NCBI RefSeq assembly: GCF_051622035.1
Contig: NC_135358.1
Location: 13,516,001 to 13,580,000, forward strand
Reading direction: 5' to 3'
Length of the DNA stretch: 64,000 nt
DNA from: Arctopsyche grandis
Lineage: Eukaryota > Arthropoda > Insecta > Trichoptera > Hydropsychidae
The translations under genes were made by a program, and so were the position numbers. The first letter of the stretch is position 1; each line of letters starts with the position of its first letter. The notes below the pieces were generated by a model. That model saw nothing but the letters and a program-made list of their open reading frames with translations. It was not told the DNA's origin and did no database searches. This document shows, in pieces, positions 12,005 through 22,452 of this stretch.

Positions 12005-12500
12005 TGACAGGCTACCCCAAATCGACATCTACAGCCAAACTTGTACGGTAATCGGACTATTTCGCACATTGCGATCGAGCACACGATGGTTTCTGTAAAA
12101 GAATCGCCCAAAAACGGGAACGGGAACGGGAAAACAGGAATGAGTTGCGTTACAACGTAATAATTTCAAATGTGTTCGCGTCGTCACCTGCGTTGTTAAG
12201 GTAAAATAAACAAATAATTGAATAATTTCAAATGTGTTTTTCCGCCTTCGTTTTTCCGACAAATTATCATTACTGTAATTTAATTTGATTATTAAGTAGT
12301 AATTTTTAATTTGATTATTAAGTTTTTCGAAACACATCGAAAAACGGGGAACGGGAACGGGAATTGCATGCGTTATTGTGGCATTGCAACGCATGCCGGG
12401 TTCAGCTAGTATGTATATACATTTTAAATTATAATCAATCGGACAGTGGTGAATAAAGGAGGTTTGTAAAAATAGAGGGTAGGTAGTCACAATCAGGATA
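12005..12500 (-). repeat. Fragments of the 16366/48650 repeat family flanking the Helitron
   Basis: Left, tgacaggctaccccaaatcg (12006) matches tgacaggtcaccccaaatcg at 16362. Right, aaaggaggtttgtaaaaata (12455) matches aaaggaggtttgtaataaat at 48867. The Helitron therefore seems to sit within a copy of this repeat. Confidence 0.45.
12100..12409 (+). mobile_element. Helitron-like 3' end with stem-loop and CTAG terminus
   Basis: A 9-bp stem GCATGCGTT / AACGCATGC (12366-12374 and 12388-12396) lies ten bases upstream of CTAG followed by T (12406-12410, in gggttcagctagt). That is the standard Helitron 3' arrangement. The gggaacgggaa repeats at 12113 and 12344 and the duplicated aataatttcaaatgtgtt lie inside. 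The TC 5' end was not located, so the left boundary is approximate. Confidence 0.65.
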
Positions 12501-12764
12501 AGTTGGTCGGAAACGATCGACTTGGAGCATTGATGTATAATACACTAGATGAGCCCTGACGTGTGATTTTGGTCGGAGATCTTGTCTTCACTAACTGAGG
12601 GGTGCGGGGGGTTTAACTAGCGGGGAAGTTGGGAAAAAAAAGGTTTTTTCCCTACGACGCAGCGGTACCTACCTATGTACCTACTGAGAGAAACTGTGCA
12701 TGGGCCATGTATTTTGCATGCGCCAAAAGGGAGACCAGTATAAAGCGTGAGGGCGGATCTATGT

Positions 12765-12811
12765 GTATTATACATAGATCCACATAGATCTATGTGTATT
12801 ATACATAGATT
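12765..12811. repeat. Duplicated palindromic word at the LINE 5' junction
   Basis: atctatgtgtattatacata occurs twice in tandem and is itself nearly palindromic. It lies exactly at the truncated 5' end of the LINE copy at 12811 and could be an insertion scar. Confidence 0.7.
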
Positions 12812-13640
12812 TGGGGGTCTTGTTCTCGAATAATTTTCAATTTAAACGACACATAGACAATATTTGTTTGCGAGCCACAAAAATGCTGGGATTCTTACTA
12901 AGAGTTAGCAAACCTTTCCAGAGTACGTTGGTGCTTAAAATTCTTTATGAATCTTTAGTACGTAGTATTCTAGAATTTTCTTCTATTATATGGAATCCTA
13001 CCCATATAACTCATTCATTGAAGATTGAGAGAATCCAAAAACGGTTTCTCAGATATCTTTATTTGAAACAGTATGGTTATTATCCTTGGCTATATCCTAG
13101 TGCATTCCTATTAGGGGCGTTAGGTTTCAACTCATTGGAGTCTCGTCGGAATATGTTACTGGGAAGGCACTTTTTTAAGCTGTTGAATGGGATAATTCAC
13201 AATCCTCAGGTTCTAAATGAATTTAGGTTTAATGCACCTAGCAAATTCAGGGACTTGAGATATCGTGATTTGTTTGTTCCTCCTGTGGCTCGCACAAATA
13301 TGTTGACAACGGCTCCTATATCTAGGGCTATATATCTGCTCAACCGGATTTCTGGTGAAATTGACCTCTTCAATATAAAATATACTAATCTGGTTGAGTG
13401 GTTGTTGAGGAATGCCAGTGGTTGATTTTGCCTATTATAAATATGAATGATTGTTATTACTTTATCTATGTTTTTTTTTTTTATGATTTTATGATTTTAA
13501 TGATGTTGTGTCAATATTGTTATTTTTATAAGTTATTATTACTGTTATGATGTTATTATTACTGAATGACCGGCCACAGTGACGCGTTGGAGATCTCTGT
13601 AATGTCACTTTGGCTAATATGTTAAATAAATAAATAAAAA
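12811..13640 (+). mobile_element. 5'-truncated Jockey/CR1-like LINE (204-codon ORF2 tail plus 3' UTR)
   Basis: An uninterrupted frame (12811-13425) gives an RT C-terminus: a start near GVLFSNNFQFKRHIDNICLR, then SLVRSILEFSSIIWNP, HSLKIERIQKRFLRYL and a conserved tail RTNMLTTAPISRAIYLLN. The block LxxxYxSLVRSxLEFxSxIWxP...IExIQKxFxR is typical of Jockey/CR1 reverse transcriptases. The frame has no upstream fingers or palm catalytic YxDD motif, since the insertion is 5' truncated. The 3' UTR runs past ggccacagtgacgcgttgg to a TAAATAAATAAATAAA tail at 13623-13640. The open frame suggests a relatively young copy. A second copy of the same 3' end is at 40455-40705. Confidence 0.85.
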
Positions 13641-14109
13641 ATATACCTATGACTTGGAGTCACAAATATTAAAATCTGACCTGGCATAAATCTAAACCAG
13701 GGCTGTCTGTAGGTAGCAACACAGGTATACCACTACGCTATACTACTAGCTACATATATGCAAGTATAAATAGTATAATAAATTGTGAGTGCAGAGAAAC
13801 AAATTGCACAATGCACATTAAATTGGATCGAGTCGGAGGGGAAAAAAAAAAACAACAACAAATTGTGGCGCCACTTTCTTCTATTACGTCATACGCCGCG
13901 GTAGACCGTTTCACGTTTCTCTTCGTATTTCATATGTATGTATGTACATTTGCACCAAATCAGCACTTGCTACTGCATAGAAATCCTATAATTTTATTGT
14001 CTAGTACATGTGTCCGATTCTAACGAAGTTTGAAATATGCATGCACACCAAGCGGAGAGAACGTTGCGGAGAACTCTATAAGCCAAAAGGACAATGTTGC
14101 GACGGCTGT

Positions 14110-14157
14110 TCTAATTTTTTTTTTTGTTTTGTTTTGTTTTGTTTTGTTTTGTTTTGC
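14110..14157. repeat. (TTTTG)n microsatellite
   Basis: A T-run followed by seven near-perfect gtttt units, within a local GC-rich stretch. Confidence 0.95.
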
Positions 14158-14159
14158 TC

Positions 14160-14560
14160 GGTCGGAACATCGCGTCGCGGCGTGTGCGGCTTTAAATGAG
14201 AGCACCCGAGATACAGGGCATTCGCCGAGGCGATTTTTGAGCAAATTCGCAAGCAGCCACCGCGGGGCAGGCCAGCCGACGAGGGGGTGAGGAGGTGACA
14301 CGAAACGAGGCGAGGTGAGGTGTAGGGGGGGACCAAGTGAGGTGAGGTGAGGTGAGATCAGCCGGAGATGTAGCCGCGAGCCGCTCCGTCGGTCGTTCAT
14401 TGACTCCATGGCTGACCTCAGCCGCTCGCTGCTGTTCTTTTGCGGACCACCAATGCCGGCCACACCACTCCATTCCACTCCAGCTGCACTGCCCTCTCCT
14501 ACGAGTCCGAGTGTATACCCCGCTCCAAGAGCATTCACTTCAGCAGTGCTCAGCTCTTTC
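14160..14560. other. GC-rich islet with GGTGA-type minisatellite
   Basis: Base composition rises sharply. 14300-14357 holds repeated gaggtgaggtgaggtga words. Overlapping open frames on both strands are low-complexity and not recognised. It could be a small regulatory island or an old satellite patch. Confidence 0.4.
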
Positions 14561-14819
14561 CTCTCCCTTTTTGTCGTTTCATTTTTGTGTACTTCTTGAG
14601 CTAGCGTCAACTCGCCACTGATAACATTGGTTTAATCTACTCCTTCTTAGAAATCTACTTCAAGATACAACTGCTTTAGCCCTTTGAGTGCTGACGTCTT
14701 TTCTGTTGAAAGCCTACCACGCTGAAAATTTTCGCCAACATTTCCAACTAGAATTATTTAGAAATCCAATAAAAAGCAGGTATAAAAACAAAGAAAAGGC
14801 TTGTAAAAATTATACATAG

Positions 14820-15747
14820 CTAATCCAAACAAACCGTAGATAACTTGTACTAAAATTACTTTATTTTTCCTTTGTAAGGTCTCACCTTGAATTTGCCTCA
14901 ATTATCTGGTCACCTTTTTATTTATCCCATATTAATTGTATTGAGAAAGTTCAACTTAAATTTATTAAATCCTTACGCTACCTTTTTCCTACCTATACCC
15001 ATTCTACTGTTTCCGACATTTTAAAAATCCTTTCTTTTAACAATCTTTCTGTCGGGCGACGACATACTGATGCTATATTCTTCTTTAAGCTCATAAATGG
15101 TTTCCTTGATTGTTCTGATTTACTGAATAAGGTTAATTTCAGAATCCCAGTTCGATACTCTAGACGCGTTGCACTCTTTTCACTTGATCCTTTCAATACT
15201 AATTCCCAAAAATATTTTTATCTGCAGCGCGTTTATCGTATGTTTAACGGAGAGCTGAATGAGGTTGATCTGTTTGGTATTTCCCTACATCAATTCAGGT
15301 CTAACATCAAGAGAATCTTGACCGATTGATTCATTTTTTCTCCTATTCTATTTTTCCAATATTTCCATTATTTTTATACTTTAGTTTAGTTATGTAATGT
15401 GCTATTTAATCATATTATAGCTTTCATTCTTTTCCTTTTCATTTGTTTATTTTGTATTTACCTTTTTCATTTGTTTTATATTTGTAAATTTCAATTTCTT
15501 CTTATAACCTTTTCCAAATATTTTAATACTATAGTTTAATTATGCAATGTACTACATATTTTGTCATGCCTTTATTCTTTACTTTTTAATTTGTTTTCCT
15601 TATATTTATCTTTTTCATTTTTGTAAAAATCTATTATTGGACTCGGATGTTACATATATTATTTATTCACTTTTTGTTTATTTTATACCTATCTCTGTAC
15701 ATCCTGTCTGTTGATTTTTCAATTAATAAAATAAATAAATAAAATAA
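14820..15747 (+). pseudogene. 5'-truncated Jockey/CR1-like LINE tail
   Basis: The frame from about 14840 reads LVLKLLYFSFVRSHLEFASI, IWSPFYLSHINCIEKVQLKF, IKSLRYLFPTYTHSTVSDIL and so on to FRSNIKRILTD-stop at 15330. It aligns block by block with the 12811 ORF (LVLKILYESLVRSILEFSSI). The 3' UTR differs from that family and ends in an AATAAAATAAATAAATAAA tail at 15724-15747. A related but distinct subfamily. Confidence 0.8.
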
Positions 15748-15836
15748 CTACCGCCGAGGATTTCGAGTTTTGTAAAGGTGTGTTTAGACTCTCTAATATA
15801 TCTTGCAACAATATAAAATAAACAAAAAAAAGTCTA

Positions 15837-15904
15837 TTAATGGACGGGCTGAAAACCAGACTGGTACAAGTGACATTTTTAAGTATTCAGCCCGTCAATT
15901 AATG
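15837..15904. repeat. Hairpin with 18-bp stem
   Basis: ATTAATGGACGGGCTGAA and TTCAGCCCGTCAATTAAT pair with one mismatch around a loop of about 30 bases. Possibly a tiny MITE. Confidence 0.7.
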
Positions 15905-16365
15905 TATGTTTCCAAAACTAGTTCCATCTTCTTCATTGTTTTTAAAATGTAATGCTCACAATCTAAACGCCAAGCCACAATCTAAAATACTCAGCAGTTA
16001 GGGATTTTCATCGGGAAATTCTGATATGGTTGTAAATTCAGAAATTCCGGTGTAAACCAGTCTTTATAAACGTTGACAAATGAATGACATGGATAATACG
16101 ACCCATGTTCAATGCATTTTTTTTCAATACTACCTGGAAAGGCTTAGCGGGTAGTATTCTTGTTTACTTTGTACATGCTCAAAATAAAACCTAAAAAATA
16201 CACCTATCGGCGTATTTCGGGCCTTGTTGAACTTGTTGGCAAAACGCCGATCGACGTTGGTCAGCATTCAAAAGGTTAAGTAAAGTTTTTGCTTGCTTTT
16301 TACTATTGAGAGGATCGAGCCATCGAGGGGTCGAGAATTCCTCGACGTAATAATCAATATTATGA

Positions 16366-16700
16366 CAGGTCACCCCAAATCGACACTATACACATCTAAA
16401 CACATTACATAATTTATTACCACCCGCAAGCATACGAATTCTTGAAGCAATCAACAAATTCAAGCCCGCCGAATTTGCTAGAAAGGGAGAGGATGCCGAT
16501 TTTATTTGAACCGTCACAGCAGTTAAGTTAGATAAATTGGCAAATTCTAATAGGAGACGTTTAATCTGAATTTTACCAATAATTCAGATTTTGCTAGCAG
16601 CGATAGACGTACTCTTTACCATTGAGAAAATCTTTTTTTTATTCCGGTCAGGATTTGAACCCATGACCTCTCTATTGAAAATAATACGCTTAAATCAGTG
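16366..16700 (-). repeat. SINE-like repeat with tRNA-type B box
   Basis: On the minus strand, gaggtcatgggttcaaatcc (about 16665-16646) contains a B-box-like GGTTCAAATCC. It is followed by a body with caatcaacaaattc, ccgtcacagcag and ttagataaattgg words (given as on the + strand). The same body is at 48650-48910 and partly around 12005-12500. No clear A box or tail was seen. Confidence 0.45.
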
Positions 16701-16767
16701 GCAGTTCGAAATACAATTAGAAGGTTTATAAGTAGGTTCAGTGGCAGTCGCTGTGTCTTACTGTGAA

Positions 16768-17020
16768 TAATTAAGGGCGAAAACACACAGCGATGATTTT
16801 TTAGATAGTTTTAAACATGCGAAAAAAATGTGGAACATTCCTTGCACATATTCATGGAACGCCTAGATTACACAAAATCACCCCCCTGGAGTGTTTTCGA
16901 TAAAATTATATCCTTGTATTTATCCTTGCTTGATAGTGATAATCGGGCACTCGTAAGTGAAGCTGTGCGATAAAAACGATAAAAATAAATAAGATTTTCA
17001 CGGCACGCCAATGTAAAGGA
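16768..17020 (-). repeat. MITE-2 half copy plus adjoining TIR end
   Basis: It begins TTAAGGGCGAAAACACACAG, the MITE-2 terminus, and runs through the shared words ccctggagtgttttcg and atccttgcttgatagtgat before losing similarity. At 16995-17015 gattttcacggcacgccaat matches the end of the TIR family at 32081. Confidence 0.6.
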
Positions 17021-18738
17021 CATTTATGAATTTGTAGAAGGAATGATTAAATACAGGTTGGATAGATAACAAAGCCTTCATAGTTTAAAAGAAGAAGAAG
17101 AGGGGATAGTTAAAATAGTTAAGATAGTTAAAATTTAAACTGTTTTCTAAGAGAATGTCCTGTCGTTAAATTATTATCTACCTGGTGGTCTAATCCCACT
17201 CTTCTTTGCTCGACTCTCATTATTTTTTTTATATTATTTTCTTATGTGTTGTCGTCTCATTCACTTCCAGCTATGTAACGTCATTGGGCGTTATATAGGT
17301 ATATAAATCTCGAGGAAGAAATTGAAAACTTAGCTGTATCTTTATTAATTTATGTAAAATCTTTTGAAATAAGAACCTGATATTGTGCAATTTAGTTGAA
17401 AAGAAGGAATGATCAATTGATGCGGTTGTTTGTACTAGAAAATAATTGTCACTGGGCATGTAACCGCTAGTATAAGAATCTGAAAAGCAATTTTGGAAAA
17501 GATCGGCGACCAATGAACCAATGAACCGCGTATGCACAGCACACAGATGCTCGAAGGAGTGGAATGTTTGAACACTACGTTCGCCAAGGACGTCTTCTTC
17601 CCTTTTACTCGCATTTATGAAGTGAGCGAAAATCTCGTTCGCTGCGAGTTCATGTAGGTATTGAAAAAAACACTGGGGAGATTTTTTTCAGAAAATCATC
17701 TTGCGCTATAAATAAAATGCAATACAATATTCCGCTCACGTTTTCTAAATTACTTTGTTATTTTTAAGTTGGATTTGTTATTGTCGTTCATCACAGCTCT
17801 GCATATTGATAAATATGTAACATTTCATATCTGCTCGACCAGACAAGTGTGATAATGTACCAATTTTTGTGTTCTTTTGTATTAATAAAAAAAGCTAGCT
17901 TTGTTGTGGCCCGAAACGACTCCAACCTCTGATAACTCTGATGTCACGTTCGTATTGATATTGGTAGTTATCTCCTGATTTTTTGACAGTATCATATCGT
18001 GGGTGGGTTTTAGGCTGCAGTCGTTCATTCACTACGCATAATATACATATATGTACATATACTTACATACATACGTATATTACATATGTGATTCGGAATT
18101 AATCGTTTAAACATTTTTCGGTTCCGTGCTAAGTGCCGATGAAAAAAATGTCAGCGTTAAAAATGATTTCAACTGGGTTCAAATTAATGCGGTAATTCGG
18201 CCTACCTACCGTATCGGAGTATAAAAATAATGGTTTCGTAAGAAATGTTTACAATGGTTTTTTTGTTATTTTTTGTCAAATATTACGGAAACGCTTACGT
18301 AATGTGTGTACGTAGCACACGATTCAATATAATACTCTCATATCGGCGTATGACACCGTTCAGAATTGTCGGAAATTCCTCTATAATTGTTTTGATGAAA
18401 CTTTATGCGGGTTAGTGTGTAGGGCTGCCAACAATCTCAGATTGAAGTCCTAGTCTAATTTTCCTGGAATTTGAGGAAAAAACTCATTAATTTTAAGGAA
18501 CTTCACGAACATTTCAATAAAAACAAATTTAATTATGTATTATGTAAAATGTTTTCGACAGTAAAATGATATTTAATCTATGAAATATAAAAAAAATATT
18601 GAATTTTTGTACTCATTTATGTATCTATGTCTGAAAAACAATATATTTATTTATAATATTTTTCGGTTCATGCACAATTGATAAATTTTGTGCGTTTGTG
18701 TGTATTAAGTTTTATCAATTGATGTGGTCTTAAATGTA
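17021..18738. other. AT-rich gap
   Basis: No recognised gene. gaagaagaagaa at 17092 and an ACATATGTACATA tract at 18040-18090 are the only simple repeats. gtgtagggctgccaac at 18417 resembles a transposon end. Confidence 0.35.
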
Positions 18739-18830
18739 GGGCTTAAAGGATTTTGTCTGCATTTTAGACAAATCCCTTAAGCCCATCGGCTATTACGTAC
18801 GGCACGTATTTTAAATAAATAAATAAACAT
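18739..18830 (+). mobile_element. Retroposon 3' end: 20-bp hairpin followed by TAAA repeats
   Basis: GGGCTTAAAGGATTTTGTCT and AGACAAATCCCTTAAGCCC pair (one bulged base), followed 30 bases later by AAATAAATAAATAAA. A stem-loop plus short tandem 3' tail is the usual 3' end of Jockey/I-type LINEs or their SINE partners. No coding remnant is visible upstream. Confidence 0.5.
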
Positions 18831-18986
18831 TGTTTTAAATCCTGCACGAGATACATGGGTACTTGAGACAAAATATATAAATATATGTCAGTCGTTTCAA
18901 TTTAAAAATGGGATAATATTTTTGGTACGGCTGTAAAATAAATAACACGACAAATATCAAAACGACATTTAATGTCAAATTAACAT

Positions 18987-19304
18987 CTCTAAAATAGCTT
19001 GCACGACAGAATCGGCGTTCGCCCGGCAAATCAAACGTCAAACGGTTGTCAGTAACAAAAATAAAATTTGACGTTTCAGTGAAGTCTTAACCAGTTACAT
19101 TTTCACTGGGTAATCGTAATATCTTAGCAGCCAACACTTATTTATTAAAGTGTTAGGTTATGTTAGGGTTGGCCCTGTTCGTTTAAGATTAGGTTGTTAG
19201 GGTCGGTATTTATTTTTGTCAAATTTTATTTTTGTTACTGGCAACCTATTTGACGTTTGATTTGCCGGGCGAAACCCGAATCTGTCGTGCGAGCTATTTA
19301 AGAG
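18987..19304. mobile_element. 318-bp MITE with TIRs of about 56 bp
   Basis: The left arm starts CTCTAAAATAGCTTGCACGA and the inverted right arm CTCTTAAATAGCTCGCACGA. Both continue through cgcccggcaaatcaaacgtc. Between them lies the segment cttaaccagttacattttca plus gttagggttggccctgttcg, also found inside the MITE at 61182. No target duplication was seen. Confidence 0.8.
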
Positions 19305-19559
19305 AGGGCCACTCTTTTTATTTGCCGGGTTGATAAATGGTACCCTTTAAAAAATAATAATATACAATTATCTCAAAAACAGTCGGCAATCCTACCACAG
19401 TGTGTTCCTTTTAGAGCGAGCGATTTCATTACCAAACTTTAGCATCGACAATTTTTAAAGTAAACCGACGAGCCGCTTTGGTCTATTTTTAATTCGCGTA
19501 ATTTTTTCCGGTCACAGTTCACGGCGAAAAGTTCAAATTCTGATTAGATTCCGGCCGGA

Positions 19560-20770
19560 TTCGTATTGAAACAATCGAACGCGCACGCATCTCTATTCAA
19601 ACGAGAATATTCGATTCGAACTCGAAAAGTATCCATCGACCAATCGACGAGCGGATGGCGCGCGGCGGCCAATCAGCGCCGAGCACAGACACACGCAGGC
19701 ACCAACACACGCTAGAACTACGCCGCATCTCAAATCGGCGGCGTTTGACGATTTTTCGAAAAATGCAAACATGGCGACGGTCAACGTTGGGGTTGAAGGC
19801 TCGAGCCGGCGTGTCCGTGAACGTGCCAAAGGCCGGCAAACTGCATCCGTCCGAGCCGAAAATGTCCAAGCCGGCGGGCGAGCAGGGCGAGGGGGGAGTG
19901 GGCTGGGGGGAGGGGGGAGGGGGCGGGGGCGAGGCGAGGGGAGGGCAGGGGAGGGGAGGGCGTAGAGAAGTCGTCGCGCCGCCGCCAGTCGTCGTGGTCT
20001 TCGGACGTTGACGCACGCGCTCTCCCCGCCCGTGTGCGCGAACACGTACCCGTACACGTACACACGTTCCCACACGCGCGCACGCACACTAAACACGCAG
20101 CTCGTAAGTATTCGTAAGTTCTCGTTGCACATGCAGTTGCGAGTGTGGAGTGCGTCTGAACCGACCCAACCGACCGTACGACCCCTTCCCGCAAACCGAG
20201 GGTCCTCGTGCAGTCGGTCCGGTCCGGTCCGGTCGGATACGATCTGGTGATATTCCTCGAGTGCGCGGAAATTGCGCGCGAATCTCCCACCGCCATATGG
20301 TACTTTTCCGGCTAACTGTGAAACTGATTCCATCCCGTGCCACATGCCACTCGCCACTTTTTGAAACGCGCGCGCTTATGGTCGCCAGTCGGTAGGCGTA
20401 TGAACGCAGTCGGCAATCGGCAATCGGCAATCGGCGGTTGGCACCCCTGCCCGCTCTACGAAAGACCGCTTTTTTTCTCCCGTCCGCAGAAAGGTCAAGG
20501 TCGCCCCGTCGACAGACGTCTAATTTTAATCCGTTTCGTCTCGCCACATCTGTTTTTAAAAAAAGTCGCTCGTTCGGCTTTTCCTCTATGCGTTTGTTTC
20601 TTTTTTCCCCCGCCCCGGTCCGTTCCGTATGTTGTGTCATGTAGGTATGTATTTTTCGCTTTTGACCTTTTCGGTTGTGACGTGTACCGCGGAACATATG
20701 GAGGTGTGCAGTTAGGCGAAAGGGATCCAACCCGTCCGCTTCGTGGATCTTTTTGTGCAACGTAGACTGT
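19560..20770. promoter_or_regulatory. CpG-rich island, candidate distal promoter / non-coding first exon
   Basis: About 1.2 kb is strongly GC- and CpG-rich in an otherwise AT-rich window and carries no transposon hallmarks. It has a CCAAT box (ggccaatcagc, near 19669), G-runs at 19890-19970, and alternating CA/CG tracts at 20040-20095. Short tandem words follow: ggtcc x4 near 20217 and caatcgg x3 near 20410. Two consensus donor sequences GTAAGT sit at 20104 and 20114 on the + strand, just after the CA/CG tract. Long open frames on both strands (up to 254 codons on the minus strand) are low-complexity Pro/Arg translations of GC-rich DNA and look non-coding. It is a reasonable candidate for the upstream promoter of the FNDC3-like gene 30 kb downstream, but it could serve an unseen non-coding or leftward gene. 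Confidence 0.45.
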
Positions 20771-20982
20771 ACGTTAGCGACAATATGCTGACAGCTTACT
20801 TACTTACATATTGTGAAATTTTAAAAGTTATCCATATAATGTGTGTAGATTTACTTTTTCAACGACTACAACTTGATTGCAACTAGGCAACAATATATGT
20901 ATATCAGTTCCTATCCATTGTTATGAAATTCAAAAAAAAATCTAAATGTGCATTGGATCTTTATTACAAAACTATTACTAAA

Positions 20983-21427
20983 TCTCATATATAATTTCGA
21001 AAGAGACTTTGTATGTAAGTATGTAAGGGTTGGGTGGTAGAATCCGTGACGTTAGATTTAATAAAGAAACAAATGAATATTCAAATGAATTGAAATAAAA
21101 TAAAACTATTCAAATAAATTTAATAAAATGTTTACTATTAAATTAGCCAAGGGGGCGCAGACGTCGGGGGTATTCATATAATTTTTAATAAGAGACTTAC
21201 TATGTATGTTTGTTCGTGATAGTCAATTTAATAAAAAAAACAAACGAGTATTCATATAAATTTATATAAAATAAAACTATTTAATAAAAAAAAACAAACG
21301 AGTATTCAAATAAATTAATATAAAATAAAACTATTCAAATACATTTAATAAAATGTTTACTATTAGATTAGCCATGCTTAAGCGGTATACATTACAAATA
21401 CCGAGCGAAGCCGAGTAAAACCACTAG
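20983..21427 (+). mobile_element. Non-autonomous Helitron (445 bp) inserted between A and T
   Basis: It starts TCTCATATATAATTTCGAAA after an A (20982) and ends cgagcgaagccgagtaaaac then CACTAG before T (21428), the TC...CTAG and A/T pattern of Helitrons. A small stem GGTAT/ATACC is at 21384-21402. The interior has repeated aataaaactattcaaataaa blocks. The same family is at 35430-35490 (end only) and 54113-54353 (minus). Confidence 0.8.
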
Positions 21428-21523
21428 TATCTAATAAATTGAATTTATTCTTGCAATTGAAAATTTTTACTTGAATACTACTATATTGTCAATGTAGGTT
21501 CTAGAATCTAAATCTATTCATAG

Positions 21524-21960
21524 CCGTAGGGTAGTTTGCGACCGGGGACAAACATCATGGCCCTCACATCCCTAGCCCGGCCCCCGGGCTAGCATGATTA
21601 AGCCCCCACTCCCCCCCAGAAAAAAGTCATTTCATCAATATTTTTCAAAATACACATTAAGATGTTATAATATTGAGGAGAACCTGATAAGTGATATATT
21701 TTCACAAATTTCAAATAAAAGTCATCGTGTGAAAATAATAGCTAAGGTATCATTGACTACCTGAGCATACCTAGTTATAACCTGATCATACCTACGACGT
21801 GCGAAGACGAAAGACACAGTTTTGTAACGAATTAAAAAAAATTGTTCTCGGTGCGGGGCCCCCTGGCAACCCGGGTCCCCGGGCTAGAGGCATGTCTGCT
21901 CCCGATGCCCGGGCCAAGGCAAACATACTACTAGTCGCCCCCCCCCCCCCTTATTATTTT
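21524..21960. mobile_element. GC-ended inverted-repeat element, superfamily unclear
   Basis: The left end gtagggtagtttgcgaccgg and the inverted right end ctagtagtatgtttgccttg are imperfectly alike, each followed by cccgggctag-type words (21570-21593, 21870-21917). The interior is AT-rich, and a C14 tract lies at the right edge. Probably an eroded hAT-like element. Confidence 0.4.
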
Positions 21961-22319
21961 TAGAATCCGTCTATTAATTAAAATGTCAAAATTAACGTCT
22001 TCCCATTTAATATAGACGGCAAATAAATTCAAATTAAAAATATTAAAATCTTATATATAAAGAGAATATTGTTCTTTTCGTAAATATGTAGGGTAAATTG
22101 CGCCCCTCTATTGTAGCGCTCGTCTGCATTTTAAATAAATATGGGAAAATTTCTCCCGTAGTAAAATCAATTTTATTATTTTACATAGTTATGACGAATC
22201 GTGATTTCCCCCCACCCCCTCAATCTTGCGCACGAGGCTATCTGCCCCCCCCCCCCTGGTTCTGAATATATGTAAACATTTATCTTTTATTTAATTATTT
22301 GTATTATATACGAAATTAA

Positions 22320-22452
22320 GATTCTCAATGTGTGGGGTGAGATGGATGAGATTTGCGCAAAACAGAGACGAGTTCAAGCGTGTTGTAGAGGCCTTCATCC
22401 TGCAGTGGATGGTGAATGGCTATATGTAGATGATGATATTTAAAAAAAAAAC
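22320..22452 (+). pseudogene. LINE 3' end fragment with A tail
   Basis: The frame reads MCGVRWMRFAQNRDEFKRVV, EAFILQWMVNGYM-stop, then gatgatgatattt and an A9 run. It is the same C-terminal block as at 3175 (minus) and 28745, and is strongly 5' truncated. Confidence 0.75.

Larger units (their letters stand above)
14680..16275. mobile_element. Possible piggyBac-like element split by a LINE
   Basis: The left end, TTAG then CCCTTTGAGTGCTGACG (14676-14696), and the inverted right end, TTAA then CCTTTTGAATGCTGACC (16259-16279), match at 14 of 17 positions. They resemble the CCCTTTG ends of the firm piggyBac derivative at 26601. The left subterminal region has ccaataaaaagcagg. The two ends are 1.6 kb apart with a LINE tail (14820-15747) between them. 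One TTAA copy would have mutated to TTAG. The two ends could also belong to different elements. Confidence 0.4.

Noticed and set aside
12029..12490. Minus-strand open frame of 153 codons
   Set aside because: It runs straight across a Helitron end and a second repeat, so it cannot be a conserved gene.
19593..20357. Minus-strand open frame of 254 codons
   Set aside because: Pro/Arg-rich translation of a CpG island with overlapping frames of similar length on both strands; no domain, no splice support.
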